Origin: Teichococcus wenyumeiae
GTDB lineage: Bacteria; Pseudomonadota; Alphaproteobacteria; Acetobacterales; Acetobacteraceae
Assembly: GCF_003696345.1 (NCBI RefSeq)
Contig: NZ_RFLX01000033.1
Span: forward strand, 1-35,829
Reading direction: 5' to 3'
DNA length: 35,829 nt
The position numbers and the translations under genes are program-made. This document shows positions 6,978-15,360 of the stretch, piece after piece (position 1 is the first letter of the stretch; each line of letters starts with the position of its first letter). The notes under the pieces were generated by a model. It saw only the letters and a list, made by a program, of their open reading frames with translations, had not been told where the DNA came from and searched no databases.

Positions 6978-8629
6978 AGAGGCTGCCCTTCCGGCATGTC
7001 GCGGCCGACGGAGCGGGCGCGGGGGTCGAGGAAGCAGTGCAGGATGGCGGGCTTGCCGGAGGCCAGGGCGCGCTCGAAGGCGGGGGCGAAGTCGCGGGTG
7101 CTGCGCACCGCCTCGCCATGGCCGCCGAAGGCGGTGGCATAGGCGGCGAAGTCGGGGTTCACCAGCCGGGTGGCGGAAATGCGGCCGGGATAGTCACGCT
7201 CCTGGTGCATGCGGATGGTGCCGTACATGCCGTTGTCGATGACGATCACCAGGACAGGGATGTCGTGCTGCACGGCGGTCGCGAATTCCTGGCCGGTCAT
7301 CAGGAAGTCGCCGTCACCGGCGATGACCACGGACACCGCCTCCGGCTTCTGCCGCTTGGCCATGATCGCCGCCGGCACGCCATAACCCATGGAGCCCGAG
7401 GTGGGCGCGAGCTGGGTACCGAGGCGCGAGAAGCGCCAGTGCCGGTGCATCCAGCCGGCGAAATTGCCGGCGCCGTTGCAGAGCACCGTATCGGCCGGCA
7501 GGCGCTCGTTCAGCCAGCGCACCACCTCGCCATACTGGAAGTCGCCCGGCAGGGTGCGGGGCGTGCCGGACCAGGACAGGAAGGCCTCATGCGCCGGCGC
7601 GGTCTCCGCCGCCCATGCCGGCGTGGCCTTGGGGGCGAGGCCGGCCAGGGCCGGGGCGAAGCGGCTCGGCGCGGCCTGGATGGCCAGCGTCGGCGCATAG
7701 ACGCGGCCCAGTTCCTCGGCGCCCGGATGCACATGCACCAGCTTCTGCCGGGGCACGGGGATGTCGAGCAGGCTGTAGGAACCCGACGGCATCTCCGACA
7801 TGCGGCCGCCGATCAGCAGCAGCAGGTCGGCCTCCTGCACCATGGCGGCGAGCTTGGGAGAGGGGCCGATGCCGAGGTCGCCCACATAGCACTGGTGGTC
7901 CCAGCGGAAGCGGTCGGCACGGCGGAAGGAGGTGCAGACGGGCAGCGACCAGCGCTCGGCGAAGGCGGCCATGCCTTCCACCGCCGCCTCATCCCAGCCC
8001 GTGCCGCCCAGGATGGCCAGCGGCCGCCGCGCGCCTTCCAGCAGCGCCGCCATGGCCTGCATGTCCTCGGCGGCGGGAGCGGGCAGGGCGGGCGTGACCC
8101 GTGGCGCATCAGCGACGCTGGCGAGCTCCGTCAGCATGTCTTCGGGCAGCGCGATCACCACCGGGCCGGGGCGGCCCTGCATGGCGACATGAAAGGCACG
8201 GGAGACGATTTCCGGGATGCGCTCGGCGCTGTCGATCTCGGTGGCCCACTTGGCCATGGTGCCGAAGACGGCGCGGTAGTCGAGTTCCTGGAAGGCCTCG
8301 CGCTCGCGCATCTCGCGCGCCACCTGGCCGACGAACAGGATCATCGGCGTCGAATCCTGCATGGCGACATGGACGCCGCAGGAGGCATTGGTGGCGCCGG
8401 GGCCGCGTGTGACCATGCAGATGCCGGGGCGGCCGGTCAGCTTGCCATAGGCCTCGGCCATGATGGCGGCACCGCCCTCGGCGCGGCAGGTGATGACGTC
8501 GATCCTGGCATCGAACAGCGCGTCCAGCACCGCCAGGTAGCTTTCGCCCGGCACGCAGGAGACCCGCTCCACGCCCTGCGCCACCAACTGGTCCACCAGG
8601 ATCTGGCCGCCCGTGCGCGGCGCGCTCAC
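6974..8629 (-). CDS. Thiamine-pyrophosphate enzyme, acetolactate-synthase-like
   Basis: A 551-residue TPP enzyme with three domains: Pyr (1-165), central (190-325) and PP (365-530). The cofactor-activating glutamate is Glu51 in RAEGGAAIMAEAYG. The diphosphate motif runs from GDGDF at 438 to the Asn of DNGMYGTIR near 465-473. The overall form is of acetolactate synthase/benzoylformate decarboxylase-like proteins of unknown specificity, common in amino-acid and 2-keto-acid catabolic operons. It overlaps both neighbours by 4 bases (aminotransferase upstream, DadA downstream). In this setting it would decarboxylate or carboligate the 2-keto acid made by the oxidase or aminotransferase. No small regulatory subunit is nearby, which argues against biosynthetic acetolactate synthase. 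Confidence 0.88.
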   Translation of the reverse strand: MSAPRTGGQILVDQLVAQGVERVSCVPGESYLAVLDALFDARIDVITCRAEGGAAIMAEAYGKLTGRPGICMVTRGPGATNASCGVHVAMQDSTPMILFVGQVAREMREREAFQELDYRAVFGTMAKWATEIDSAERIPEIVSRAFHVAMQGRPGPVVIALPEDMLTELASVADAPRVTPALPAPAAEDMQAMAALLEGARRPLAILGGTGWDEAAVEGMAAFAERWSLPVCTSFRRADRFRWDHQCYVGDLGIGPSPKLAAMVQEADLLLLIGGRMSEMPSGSYSLLDIPVPRQKLVHVHPGAEELGRVYAPTLAIQAAPSRFAPALAGLAPKATPAWAAETAPAHEAFLSWSGTPRTLPGDFQYGEVVRWLNERLPADTVLCNGAGNFAGWMHRHWRFSRLGTQLAPTSGSMGYGVPAAIMAKRQKPEAVSVVIAGDGDFLMTGQEFATAVQHDIPVLVIVIDNGMYGTIRMHQERDYPGRISATRLVNPDFAAYATAFGGHGEAVRSTRDFAPAFERALASGKPAILHCFLDPRARSVGRDMPEGQPL

Positions 8630-9849
8630 CGCAGCACCTCCACCGCGCGGGCGATGCGCGCCATGGCGGTGCGAAGTTCGCCCTCCGCCGTGGCATAGGA
8701 GACGCGGAAGTACGGCGCCAGGCCGAAGATGGAGCCAGGAACGACGGCCACGTCGTGCTCCTCAAGTAGGTAGCGGCAGAAATCCATGTCTGTGGACAAT
8801 ACGGCGCCAGTGGGCGTGGTGCGGCCGATGACGCCTGCGCAACCAGCGAAGGCGTAGAAGGCACCCTCCGGTCTGCGGCAGGTGATGCCGGGAATGGCGT
8901 TCAGCGCCTCCACCACCAGGTCGCGCCGGTGCAGGAAGGAGGCTCGGCGTTCGGCCAAGAAATCCTGCGGGCCATTCAGCGCCTCAACGGCGGCGGCCTG
9001 CGACACCGAGCAGGGATTCGAGGTGCTCTGGCTCTGCACCACCGCCATGGCGCGGATCAGCGCCTCCGGCCCGGCGCCGTAGCCGATCCGCCAGCCTGTC
9101 ATGGCGTAGCTTTTGGAGACGCCGTTCACCACCAGCGCGCGCTCACGCAACGCTGGCTCCAGCGCCACGGGCGAGACGGCGGAGAAGTTGCCGTAGCAGA
9201 GATGCTCGTAGATCTCGTCCGACATCAGCCAGACCTGCGGGTGCCGCAGCAGCACGTCGAGGATGGGGCGGTAGTCGGCCGGGGAATATGCCGCACCGGT
9301 CGGGTTGGAGGGGGAGTTCAACATCAGCCAGCGCGTGCGGGGCGTGATCGCCTGCTCCAGCGCGGTGGCTTCAATGCGGAAGCCGTTCTCTTCCCGCCCC
9401 GCCACCGGCACGGGCACGCCGCCCGCGATGGCCACCATGTCGGCATAGGAAGTCCAATAAGGCGCGGCGATAACGACTTCGTCTCCATCGTCCAACGTCG
9501 CCATCAGGGCGTTGTGGATGACCTGCTTGGCCCCGGCGCCAATCGAGATCTCCGTGGGCGCGTAATCCAGCCGGTTCTCCCGCCGCAACTTGGCCGCGAC
9601 CGCCGCCTTCAACTCCGCCGTGCCGTCCAGCACGGTGTACTTGGTCGCGCCCGCGCGGATGGCGGCGACCGCGGCATCCTTGACGTTGTCCGGCGTGTCG
9701 AAGTCCGGCTCACCGGCGCCGAGCACGATCACCGGCCGCCCTTCCCGGCGAAGCTGCACCGCCCGCGCGCCGATGGCGAGGATCTCGGATACCCCGATAC
9801 CCGCGATGCGGCGTGCGGGACGGAAAGCGGGAGGAACGGCGGTGTTCAT
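8626..9849 (-). CDS. Class I/II pyridoxal-phosphate aminotransferase (AspC/AAT Ib type)
   Basis: A 407-residue fold-type I aminotransferase. The PLP lysine is Lys246 in VNGVSKSYAMTGWRIGYG. Other landmarks are the LGAGEPDFDTP loop near 43-53, YTVLDGTAELKAA near 71, NSPSNPTGA near 178-186, and MSDEIYEHLCYG near 209. These match the 1-gamma/Ib aspartate-aminotransferase group. The ATG at 9849 was chosen because the sequence upstream of it lacks family similarity and overlaps RidA. Its stop overlaps the start of the TPP enzyme by 4 bases. It would interconvert the amino acid and its 2-keto acid with a common amino acceptor, giving a second route beside the DadA-like oxidase. Confidence 0.9.
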   Translation of the reverse strand: MNTAVPPAFRPARRIAGIGVSEILAIGARAVQLRREGRPVIVLGAGEPDFDTPDNVKDAAVAAIRAGATKYTVLDGTAELKAAVAAKLRRENRLDYAPTEISIGAGAKQVIHNALMATLDDGDEVVIAAPYWTSYADMVAIAGGVPVPVAGREENGFRIEATALEQAITPRTRWLMLNSPSNPTGAAYSPADYRPILDVLLRHPQVWLMSDEIYEHLCYGNFSAVSPVALEPALRERALVVNGVSKSYAMTGWRIGYGAGPEALIRAMAVVQSQSTSNPCSVSQAAAVEALNGPQDFLAERRASFLHRRDLVVEALNAIPGITCRRPEGAFYAFAGCAGVIGRTTPTGAVLSTDMDFCRYLLEEHDVAVVPGSIFGLAPYFRVSYATAEGELRTAMARIARAVEVLR

Positions 9850-9859
9850 GCCAGTGTGC

Positions 9860-10210
9860 TCAGCGGGCCGCGACGACCATGATCTCGACACGGATGTCCG
9901 GCCGGGCCAGCGTCACTGTGCCGCAGCAGCGGGCCGGTGTCTCGCCAGGTACCACCCAGGCGTCATAGATCGCGTTCATGGCGGCGAAATCAGCCATGTC
10001 GGCCAGCCAGATGGTGACGTTCAGCAGCTTCGACTTGTCGGTCCCTGCGGCGGCCAGCATCTCGTCGATCTTGGCCAGCACCTGGCGCGTCTGCCCGGCG
10101 GCGTCGGCCGTGCAATCATCGGCGGTGTGTCCGGCGAGGTACACGGTATCGCCGTGCACCACCGCGCGGGAGCGGCGGGCGTTCTGGTCCAGGCGGGTGA
10201 TGGCGGTCAT
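9860..10210 (-). CDS. RidA-family enamine/imine deaminase
   Basis: A 116-residue YjgF/YER057c/UK114 protein. Conserved features are VYLAGHTADD near residue 23, the QTRQVLAKIDEMLAAAGTDKS helix (approximately 40-60), LLNVTIWLADM, the substrate Arg region PARCCGT near 91, and the terminal VEIMVVAA. RidA proteins hydrolyse reactive imines and enamines to keto acids and ammonia. Placed between the dehydrogenase and aminotransferase genes (24 and 10 bases away), it fits as a helper for the imine product of the DadA-like oxidase. The family forms trimers in the cytoplasm. The key arginine near the C-terminus of active RidA appears to be present in ARPDIRVEI, but the precise subgroup was not resolved. 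Confidence 0.85.
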   Translation of the reverse strand: MTAITRLDQNARRSRAVVHGDTVYLAGHTADDCTADAAGQTRQVLAKIDEMLAAAGTDKSKLLNVTIWLADMADFAAMNAIYDAWVVPGETPARCCGTVTLARPDIRVEIMVVAAR

Positions 10211-10234
10211 ATCTCGTGATCCTTGCGCGATACG

Positions 10235-11203
10235 TCAGACGATCTGGTTGCGGAGCTGCGTCTCGCCGCGCTGCAGGCGTTCGAGGTTCTCCAGCAGGAT
10301 GTCGATGACATTGTCCTCGTAGCGCTGCGTTTCGCCCGCGCTGTGCGGCGTGATGAAGACGTTGGGCAGGTCCCAAAGCGGGGAGGCCTCCGGCAGCGGC
10401 TCCTCCACCGTCACGTCCAGGGCAGCACCGGCGATGCGGCCCTCGCGCAGCGCGGCGATCAGCGCTGGCTCATCCACCACCTTGCCGCGCGCCACGTTCA
10501 CCAGCCGTGCGGTGGGCTTCATCGCCGCCAGAGCGTCAGAGCCGATCAGCCCCGTGGTCTCGGGCGTCAGCGGGCAGGTCAGCGCCACGACGTCGGCCTG
10601 CGGCAGCCAGTCCCGCAGGCTGGCGATGGCGTGCACCTCGTCGGCGCCTTCCGCCCCGGCGGCCGGGTCCCGGCGCAGGCCGACCACGCGCATGCCGAAG
10701 GCCTTGGCCAGCCGCGCCAGCCGCCCACCGATGCGGCCGAGGCCCACCACCAGCAGCGTCTTGCCGCCCAGTTCGTCCTCGCGCTGCGCGATCTCACCGA
10801 TCATCGGGCGCCAGTGGTGCTTCGCCTGGTTGTCACGCGCCTGGGGCAGCAGACGGGCAGCGGCCAGGATCAGCGCCATGGCGTGCTCGGACACCGCATT
10901 GGCGTTGACGCCCTGCGCGCTGGCCAGCCGCACACCCTTGGCACGGAAGGCGTCCTGGCCGTACTGGTCCACGCCCGCGCTGATGGACTGCACGAAGCGG
11001 AGCTTCGACGCCTGCTCCAGCAGCGCGTTGTTCCACAGGCCAGACACCACCACAACATCGGCCTCGCCAACCCGCGCCGCCAGTTCGTCGCGTGAGGCAA
11101 CCTGGAAGCTCCGCAGACCGGTGCCGCGCGCTTCGAAGCGCTTCTGCATCTGGTAGGCCGGGTGTGCGAACAGGACGGTCAGGTCGCTGGAAGCTGGGAA
11201 CAC
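10235..11203 (-). CDS. D-2-hydroxyacid dehydrogenase, NAD(P)-dependent
   Basis: A 322-residue D-isomer-specific 2-hydroxyacid dehydrogenase. The dinucleotide motif GLGRIG occupies 154-159. The catalytic triad is intact: Arg239 in NVARGKVVDE, Glu268 in DVTVEEPLP and His287 in ITPHSAG. The start codon is GTG at 11203 with GGAG 10 bases upstream. It likely reduces a 2-keto acid to the D-hydroxy acid, or the reverse, linking hydroxy acids to the keto-acid pool of this operon. It follows the GntR gene by 39 bases and precedes ridA by 24, consistent with one transcript. Glyoxylate/hydroxypyruvate reductase is an alternative name; the sequence does not decide. Confidence 0.88.
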   Translation of the reverse strand: MFPASSDLTVLFAHPAYQMQKRFEARGTGLRSFQVASRDELAARVGEADVVVVSGLWNNALLEQASKLRFVQSISAGVDQYGQDAFRAKGVRLASAQGVNANAVSEHAMALILAAARLLPQARDNQAKHHWRPMIGEIAQREDELGGKTLLVVGLGRIGGRLARLAKAFGMRVVGLRRDPAAGAEGADEVHAIASLRDWLPQADVVALTCPLTPETTGLIGSDALAAMKPTARLVNVARGKVVDEPALIAALREGRIAGAALDVTVEEPLPEASPLWDLPNVFITPHSAGETQRYEDNVIDILLENLERLQRGETQLRNQIV

Positions 11204-11242
11204 GGATCTCTATCTCCAGGAAACGGGGGGGTGGGCGCAGGC

Positions 11243-11950
11243 TCAGGCAGCGTCTCCGAGCACATGTGCGGCCAGCGCATTGCCGGTGTAGATTTCCCCA
11301 AAGCCGATGCGGATGACCTCGGTGATCTGATCAAGGCGACGGCTAATGTGCTGCCGCATCAGCGCGCCCGCCGCCCCGGCGTCGCGCGCCCGCAAATGGC
11401 GCAGGATGGTCAGGTGCTCGTCCTGCGTACCGGCACGCCGGTTCTGCATGTCGATCCAGCGGACGAAGCGGATACGCTCGTTGGTGGCGCGGATGGCGCG
11501 GATGAACTCGTCGTTCCCCGACAGGGCGGCGAGGCGCTCGTGGAACTGCTCGTCGAGGTCCAGCAGGCGCAGCGCACGCGCATCCTCGTCCGGCTCGTCG
11601 CGGCTCTGCAGCGCAAAGATCTGCAACTCGCCGAGCGCGGCATCGGTGGCACGCTCGCAGGCTAACTGCAGGCTGCCGACCTCGATCGTTGCCCGGAATT
11701 CGTAGAGCGCGAGGACCTCCGCCGGGTCGAGCGCCCGCACATGGTAGCCCTTGTTCAGCGTCGGGATGAGGAAGCCCTCGGACGAAAGCCGGTTCAAAGC
11801 TTCGCGCAAGGGAGTGCGGCTGACGCCAAGTTGCCGCGCCAGTTCAACCTCGTTGACCCGCCCTCCAGGTGAAAGGCGGTAGGTACAGGCCATTGCCTTG
11901 ACACGCTCATAGATGCGGTCGGCGGACCGAACGGGCGGCGTTTCATCCAT
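11243..11950 (-). CDS. GntR-family transcriptional regulator, FadR/FCD type
   Basis: A 235-residue regulator with an N-terminal winged helix (about 10-75, containing EVELARQLGVSRTPLREALNRLSSEG) and an all-helical C-terminal FCD ligand domain with the metal-binding Asp and His residues expected in DLDEQFHERL and DEHLTILRHL. FCD regulators of catabolic operons bind carboxylic acids. It is the first gene of the minus-strand amino-acid operon, so it probably represses or activates its own transcript. The start is ambiguous. The ATG at 11950 is the family-like start, but a strong AAGGAGGT lies directly against it with almost no spacing. The longer ATG at 12001 would put that sequence inside the gene. 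I kept 11950. Confidence 0.85.
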   Translation of the reverse strand: MDETPPVRSADRIYERVKAMACTYRLSPGGRVNEVELARQLGVSRTPLREALNRLSSEGFLIPTLNKGYHVRALDPAEVLALYEFRATIEVGSLQLACERATDAALGELQIFALQSRDEPDEDARALRLLDLDEQFHERLAALSGNDEFIRAIRATNERIRFVRWIDMQNRRAGTQDEHLTILRHLRARDAGAAGALMRQHISRRLDQITEVIRIGFGEIYTGNALAAHVLGDAA

Positions 11951-11957
11951 ACCTCCT

Positions 11958-11990
11958 TGTATATCACTGCCATACAGAAGTGAATACACT
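11958..11990 (-). promoter_or_regulatory. Possible GntR operator cluster
   Basis: Two overlapping symmetrical elements lie just upstream of the regulator start: TGTAT-N9-ATACA (11958-11976) and AGTG-AATA-CACT (11979-11990), with a further CACT at 11965-11968. Position and symmetry suit autoregulation by the adjacent FCD regulator. This is inference from symmetry alone. Confidence 0.3.
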
Positions 11991-12101
11991 TTTGTCGACA
12001 TATCCGCAGGGTGTCGCTAGGGTTGCTGCCGTTCGGAAGTACAATGGAAATGTTGGAAAGTCTGGGCTAACCGCAGATGGATGGTGCTGGTCGCGAAGAC
12101 A

Positions 12102-12151
12102 CTGTTGATTGCCACTGAGAGCCGGGTCTCCCGCACTTTCCGTGCTGCTGG
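12102..12151 (+). repeat. ISL3 left terminal inverted repeat
   Basis: Matches the reverse complement of 13798-13848 with only a few mismatches and a one-base length difference. It sits about 60 bases before the transposase start. Confidence 0.75.
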
Positions 12152-12214
12152 GGTGGCAGGCACAGCGCGGGACGCAGATAAGGTGCCGATCGTCCTTCAC
12201 CGTTGAGCCCTGTC

Positions 12215-13790
12215 ATGCTCAAGCATCTGCTGCCCCTGATCCCGGCGGGGCTGCTGGTCCGGCAAATCCTGCCGGCGCCGGGCGGCCTCGTCATCGTGGC
12301 CGCCTCTCGCGGCGGCACGGCGGCCTGCCCAGGCTGCAGCGCCCCGTCAGCGGTGGTGCACAGCCGGTATGACCGCCACCTGCAGGATCTACCCTGGCAG
12401 GGCCGCCCGGTGACCCCGCAGATCCAGGCGCGCAGGCTGCGATGCCAGAATCCAGCTTGTCAGCGTCAAACCTTCGCCGAGCGCCTGGTCGAAGGTGCGG
12501 CCGTTGCGGCGCGCCGCACCCGCCGGCTGGACGATCTCCAGCGGCACCTTGGTCTGGCCCTGGGCGGCGAAGCCGGCGCGCGCCTCGCGACGCGACTGGC
12601 CATTCCCATCAGCGCCGACACGTTGCTCCGCATGCTTCGCCGGCAGAACCCGTCCTCGGAGCCCAGTCCACCGCCGCGGGTGCTCGGGGTCGATGACTGG
12701 GCCTGGCGCCGCGGCCGTCGGTACGGCAGCATTCTCGTTGATCTGGAGCGGAACCGGGTGCTCGATCTCCTGCCAGACCGGCAGGCGGAGACGCTGAGGG
12801 ACTGGCTGCGGCGGCATCCTGGCATCACGATCGTCGCCCGTGACCGGGCCTGCGCCTATGCCGACGGCGCTCGTCAGGGCGCGCCCGATGCGGTGCAGGT
12901 CGCCGACCGCTGGCACCTGCTGCGCAACCTCGGCGAGGCCGTCGAGGCGGTGGTGGAGCGCCATCATGCTGTGATCCGGCGGATCGGCAAGGACGTGAGG
13001 ACCGCCGGCGCCATCAGCGCGGCGGCCGCTGTTGCCGTCCCGGCGGTGCCCCCAGCGACCCAGCCATGCCAGGAGGCGGGACATCCTTGGCGGCAGGCAC
13101 TTCCATCAGTCAGGTGGCCCGCCAGCTCGGTGCCGATCGCAAGACGCTGCATCGCTGGCTGCGGGCTGGCGCTGCCCCAAGCTGGCCCATGCCGCGGCGC
13201 GGCAGCATCCTGGATCGCCATCGCGCCGTTCTGGAGCGGCGCTGGGCCGAGGGCTGCCATAACGCTGCCCGGCTGTGGCGGGAACTGCTGCGCATTGGCT
13301 TTGCAGGTCGTCCCTCGGTTGTCAGGGCCTGGCCACCGAGAGACGCAGGAACGAGCCCGTCGCATGCCCACGCCCTGGAGCAAGCGAAGATCCTGGTTGG
13401 CGGCCACCCACGCCTCGCCGCGCCACGCGCTTGCTGATGGCGAACGGCGAGATACCCACTGAACTGGACCGCGCCTTCGTCATGCGCCTGCTGGGCGAGG
13501 TACCCGTGCTGCAAGCCACAGTGGCTGTCGCAAAGCGCATCGCCCGCCTGCTGCGGCGGCAGAGCGACGACAGGCTCGATGCGGTATTGGACGAGGCCGT
13601 CGCCACCCCTCTCGCGAGCTTTGTCGCCGAGTTGCGCAAGGACATCGCAGCTGTGCAAGCCGCACTCGAGCTGCCCTGGAGTACCAGCCCTGTCGAGGGC
13701 TAGATCAACCGGCTCAAGATGATCAAGCGCACCATGTACGCCCGCGCGGGCTTTGCACTCCTCAGTGCCCGCGTCCTCCAGGCGGCATGA
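12215..13790 (+). pseudogene. ISL3-family transposase, frameshifted
   Basis: The first frame runs from ATG 12215 to about 13065 and encodes the zinc-finger-like N-terminus (CPGC, then [11 protein letters not shown]), the helix-turn-helix, and [17 protein letters not shown] with the first catalytic Asp, then [11 protein letters not shown] and [11 protein letters not shown]. The reading then moves to another frame ([19 protein letters not shown], around 13095-13320), and again to a third frame (about 13345 on). A TAG at 13701 replaces the usual glutamine codon of the SPVEGQINRLK segment, after which the frame continues as INRLKMIKRTMYARAGF to the TGA at 13788. Two frameshifts and an in-frame stop make it inactive. 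Confidence 0.85.
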
Positions 13791-13797
13791 CAACGAT

Positions 13798-13848
13798 CCA
13801 GCAGCACGGGAAGTGCGGGAGATCCCAGGCCTCAGTGGCAATCAACAG
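13798..13848 (-). repeat. ISL3 right terminal inverted repeat
   Basis: Inverted partner of 12102-12151. The first base after it opens directly into thioredoxin reductase codons. Confidence 0.75.
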
Positions 13849-13850
13849 GT

Positions 13851-14231
13851 GCCCGCATTGTCAGCGACGTGGTGACCGAGGTGGAGTTCGGCGCCCGCCC
13901 CTTCCGGGTCACCGGCGACTCCGGCGACACCTACGAGGCCGCCGCGGTGGTGATCGCCACCGGCGCCCAGGCGCGCTGGCTCGGCATCCCGGGCGAGAAG
14001 GCGCTCTCGGGCCTTGGGGTCTCCGCCTGCGCCACCTGCGACGGCTTCTTCTTCCGCGGGAAGGAAGTGGCAGTCATATTTGCCGCTGGCGACGTGCAGG
14101 ACCGGATCTACCGGCAGGCGGTGACGGCGGCTGGCAGCGGCTGCATGGCGGCCCTCGATGCCGAGAAGTGGCTGGCGCATATGCCGGAGGACGCACCAGC
14201 TATGGCCGCCTACGACGCGGTCGATGGCTGA
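13851..14231 (+). pseudogene. trxB: Thioredoxin reductase relic, both truncated and internally deleted
   Basis: About 126 codons remain of a roughly 320-residue thioredoxin reductase. The N-terminal FAD domain is cut by the ISL3 right end. What is left begins at [18 protein letters not shown], passes [17 protein letters not shown] and the redox motif [18 protein letters not shown], then jumps directly to [20 protein letters not shown] and the normal C-terminus. The whole NADPH-binding domain, about 120 residues, is absent, yet the frame is preserved across the junction near 14074. The CATC cysteines survive but FAD and NADPH sites do not, so disulfide reductase activity is impossible. It converges with the LysR gene to its right. 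Confidence 0.85.
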
Positions 14232-14344
14232 GGCCCGTCGACCTCCCGCCGAGATCGTGCTCCTTTCAGGGCCCTTCGTCCGGAACGCCGGAGACTAGGC
14301 GCCGGTCACGGTTCGCTGCCGGGCGGAGGGATGCCGTGGCCACC

Positions 14345-15265
14345 TCAGCCCTCGGCCCGGTCCATGCATTCCAGCAGCCAACGGCGGAAGGCGCCGAAGG
14401 CCGCGTCGGCCGCCAGCCCGGGCCGGTAGGTCAGGTAGTATCCGAGCTCGCGCCGCAGCACCGTGGCACAGGGTTCGTGGAGCGCCCCGGACGCCCGCTC
14501 CCGGATCAGGTGCTTCCGCTGGCCGAGCACCACGCCCGCGCCGCTTTCGGCGGCCTGGTACGCGACGCTCAGCTCCTCGAACAGGATGGTCCGGCTCCCG
14601 GTGATGCCCGGCGCACCGGCCGCGGCGAGCCACTCGTCCCAGTCGTGTGGGAAGCCTCGGAGGTGGATGAGAGGAAGCGTGTTCAGCGCCTCCGGCGCAT
14701 AGGGGCCGTCCCGGGGTGCCAGGAGGGCTGGTGAACAAACCGGGCAGAGCTCGTCAAGGAACAGGAGGTCGGACGCGACCCCTCGCCATCGCCCATGGCC
14801 GTACCGGATTCGAGCGTCGGCGCCGTCGCTCGAAAGGCTCGGTCCGTCGTGGGTGGAGGCCAGGCGAAGGTCGATCTCCGGGTAGGCCGCGTGGAACTCC
14901 GGAAGCCGTGGCACGAGCCACCGGGAGGCGAAACCAGAATAGGCCTGGAGCGTCAGGACGCGGCTCCGCGTCCGCCGGGCCGCCAGAATCGTCGCGGCAT
15001 CGCGCACGTCGTGCAGCGCCTTGCGGACGCTTCGGGCGAAAGCCTCCGCACCCTCGCTGGGGACGAGGCCGCTGCCGGTCCTCTCGAAAACCGGGAAGCC
15101 GAAGTGCTCCTCGAGCGTGGAGACCGCGCGGCTCACCGCCCCCTGGGTGACGCCCAGTTCCTGCGCCGCGCGGGTGAAGCTGCGGTGCCGCTCGGCGGCC
15201 TCAAAGACGCGGACTGCGTTGAGCGGCGGGGTCCGGGCGGCCTTAGGGGTATGACTTTTCCTCAT
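14345..15265 (-). CDS. LysR-family regulator, GcvA/AmpR-like
   Basis: A 306-residue LysR-type transcriptional regulator. The winged helix lies at 15-75 with NAVRVFEAAERHRSFTRAAQELGVTQGAVSRAVSTLE split over helix and recognition helix. The effector domain follows from about 100 (VLTLQAYSGFASRWLVPRLPEF). The PPLNAVRVFEAA and TQGAVSR patterns place it with the GcvA/AmpR branch. It is transcribed away from Bug receptor 2, with 95 bases between the starts, the usual arrangement for a LysR protein controlling the divergent operon. Its 3' end converges with the trxB relic. Confidence 0.88.
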   Translation of the reverse strand: MRKSHTPKAARTPPLNAVRVFEAAERHRSFTRAAQELGVTQGAVSRAVSTLEEHFGFPVFERTGSGLVPSEGAEAFARSVRKALHDVRDAATILAARRTRSRVLTLQAYSGFASRWLVPRLPEFHAAYPEIDLRLASTHDGPSLSSDGADARIRYGHGRWRGVASDLLFLDELCPVCSPALLAPRDGPYAPEALNTLPLIHLRGFPHDWDEWLAAAGAPGITGSRTILFEELSVAYQAAESGAGVVLGQRKHLIRERASGALHEPCATVLRRELGYYLTYRPGLAADAAFGAFRRWLLECMDRAEG

Positions 15266-15360
15266 GGCAAGCCGAGTATTACTGGTTTGCGCGATCGATG
15301 GAAGCGACGTCAGATCCAGACACCAAGAACCCAGAAAACATCAAGGAGGAACAGCAGACC

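Larger units (their letters stand above)
12102..13848 (+). mobile_element. Decayed ISL3-family insertion sequence
   Basis: The element is bounded by long imperfect inverted repeats of about 50 bases (12102-12151 and 13798-13848) enclosing a single transposase gene broken by frameshifts. Both ends begin CTGTTGATTGCC. The flanking octamers (12094-12101 and 13849-13856) are not duplicates, although ISL3 elements normally produce 8-base target duplications. Either the target copies have diverged or a deletion joined the element to foreign sequence. The right end lies inside a thioredoxin reductase remnant while the left end lies upstream of the GntR gene. Confidence 0.8.

Noticed and set aside
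6806-8698. A 630-codon open frame on the plus strand
   Set aside because: It lies opposite the TPP-enzyme and DadA-like genes, whose motifs are unambiguous. Long antisense frames are expected in GC-rich DNA.
13787-14734. A 315-codon plus-strand gene across the ISL3 end and trxB relic
   Set aside because: It is in the wrong frame for both trxB and the transposase and is antisense to LysR in its second half.
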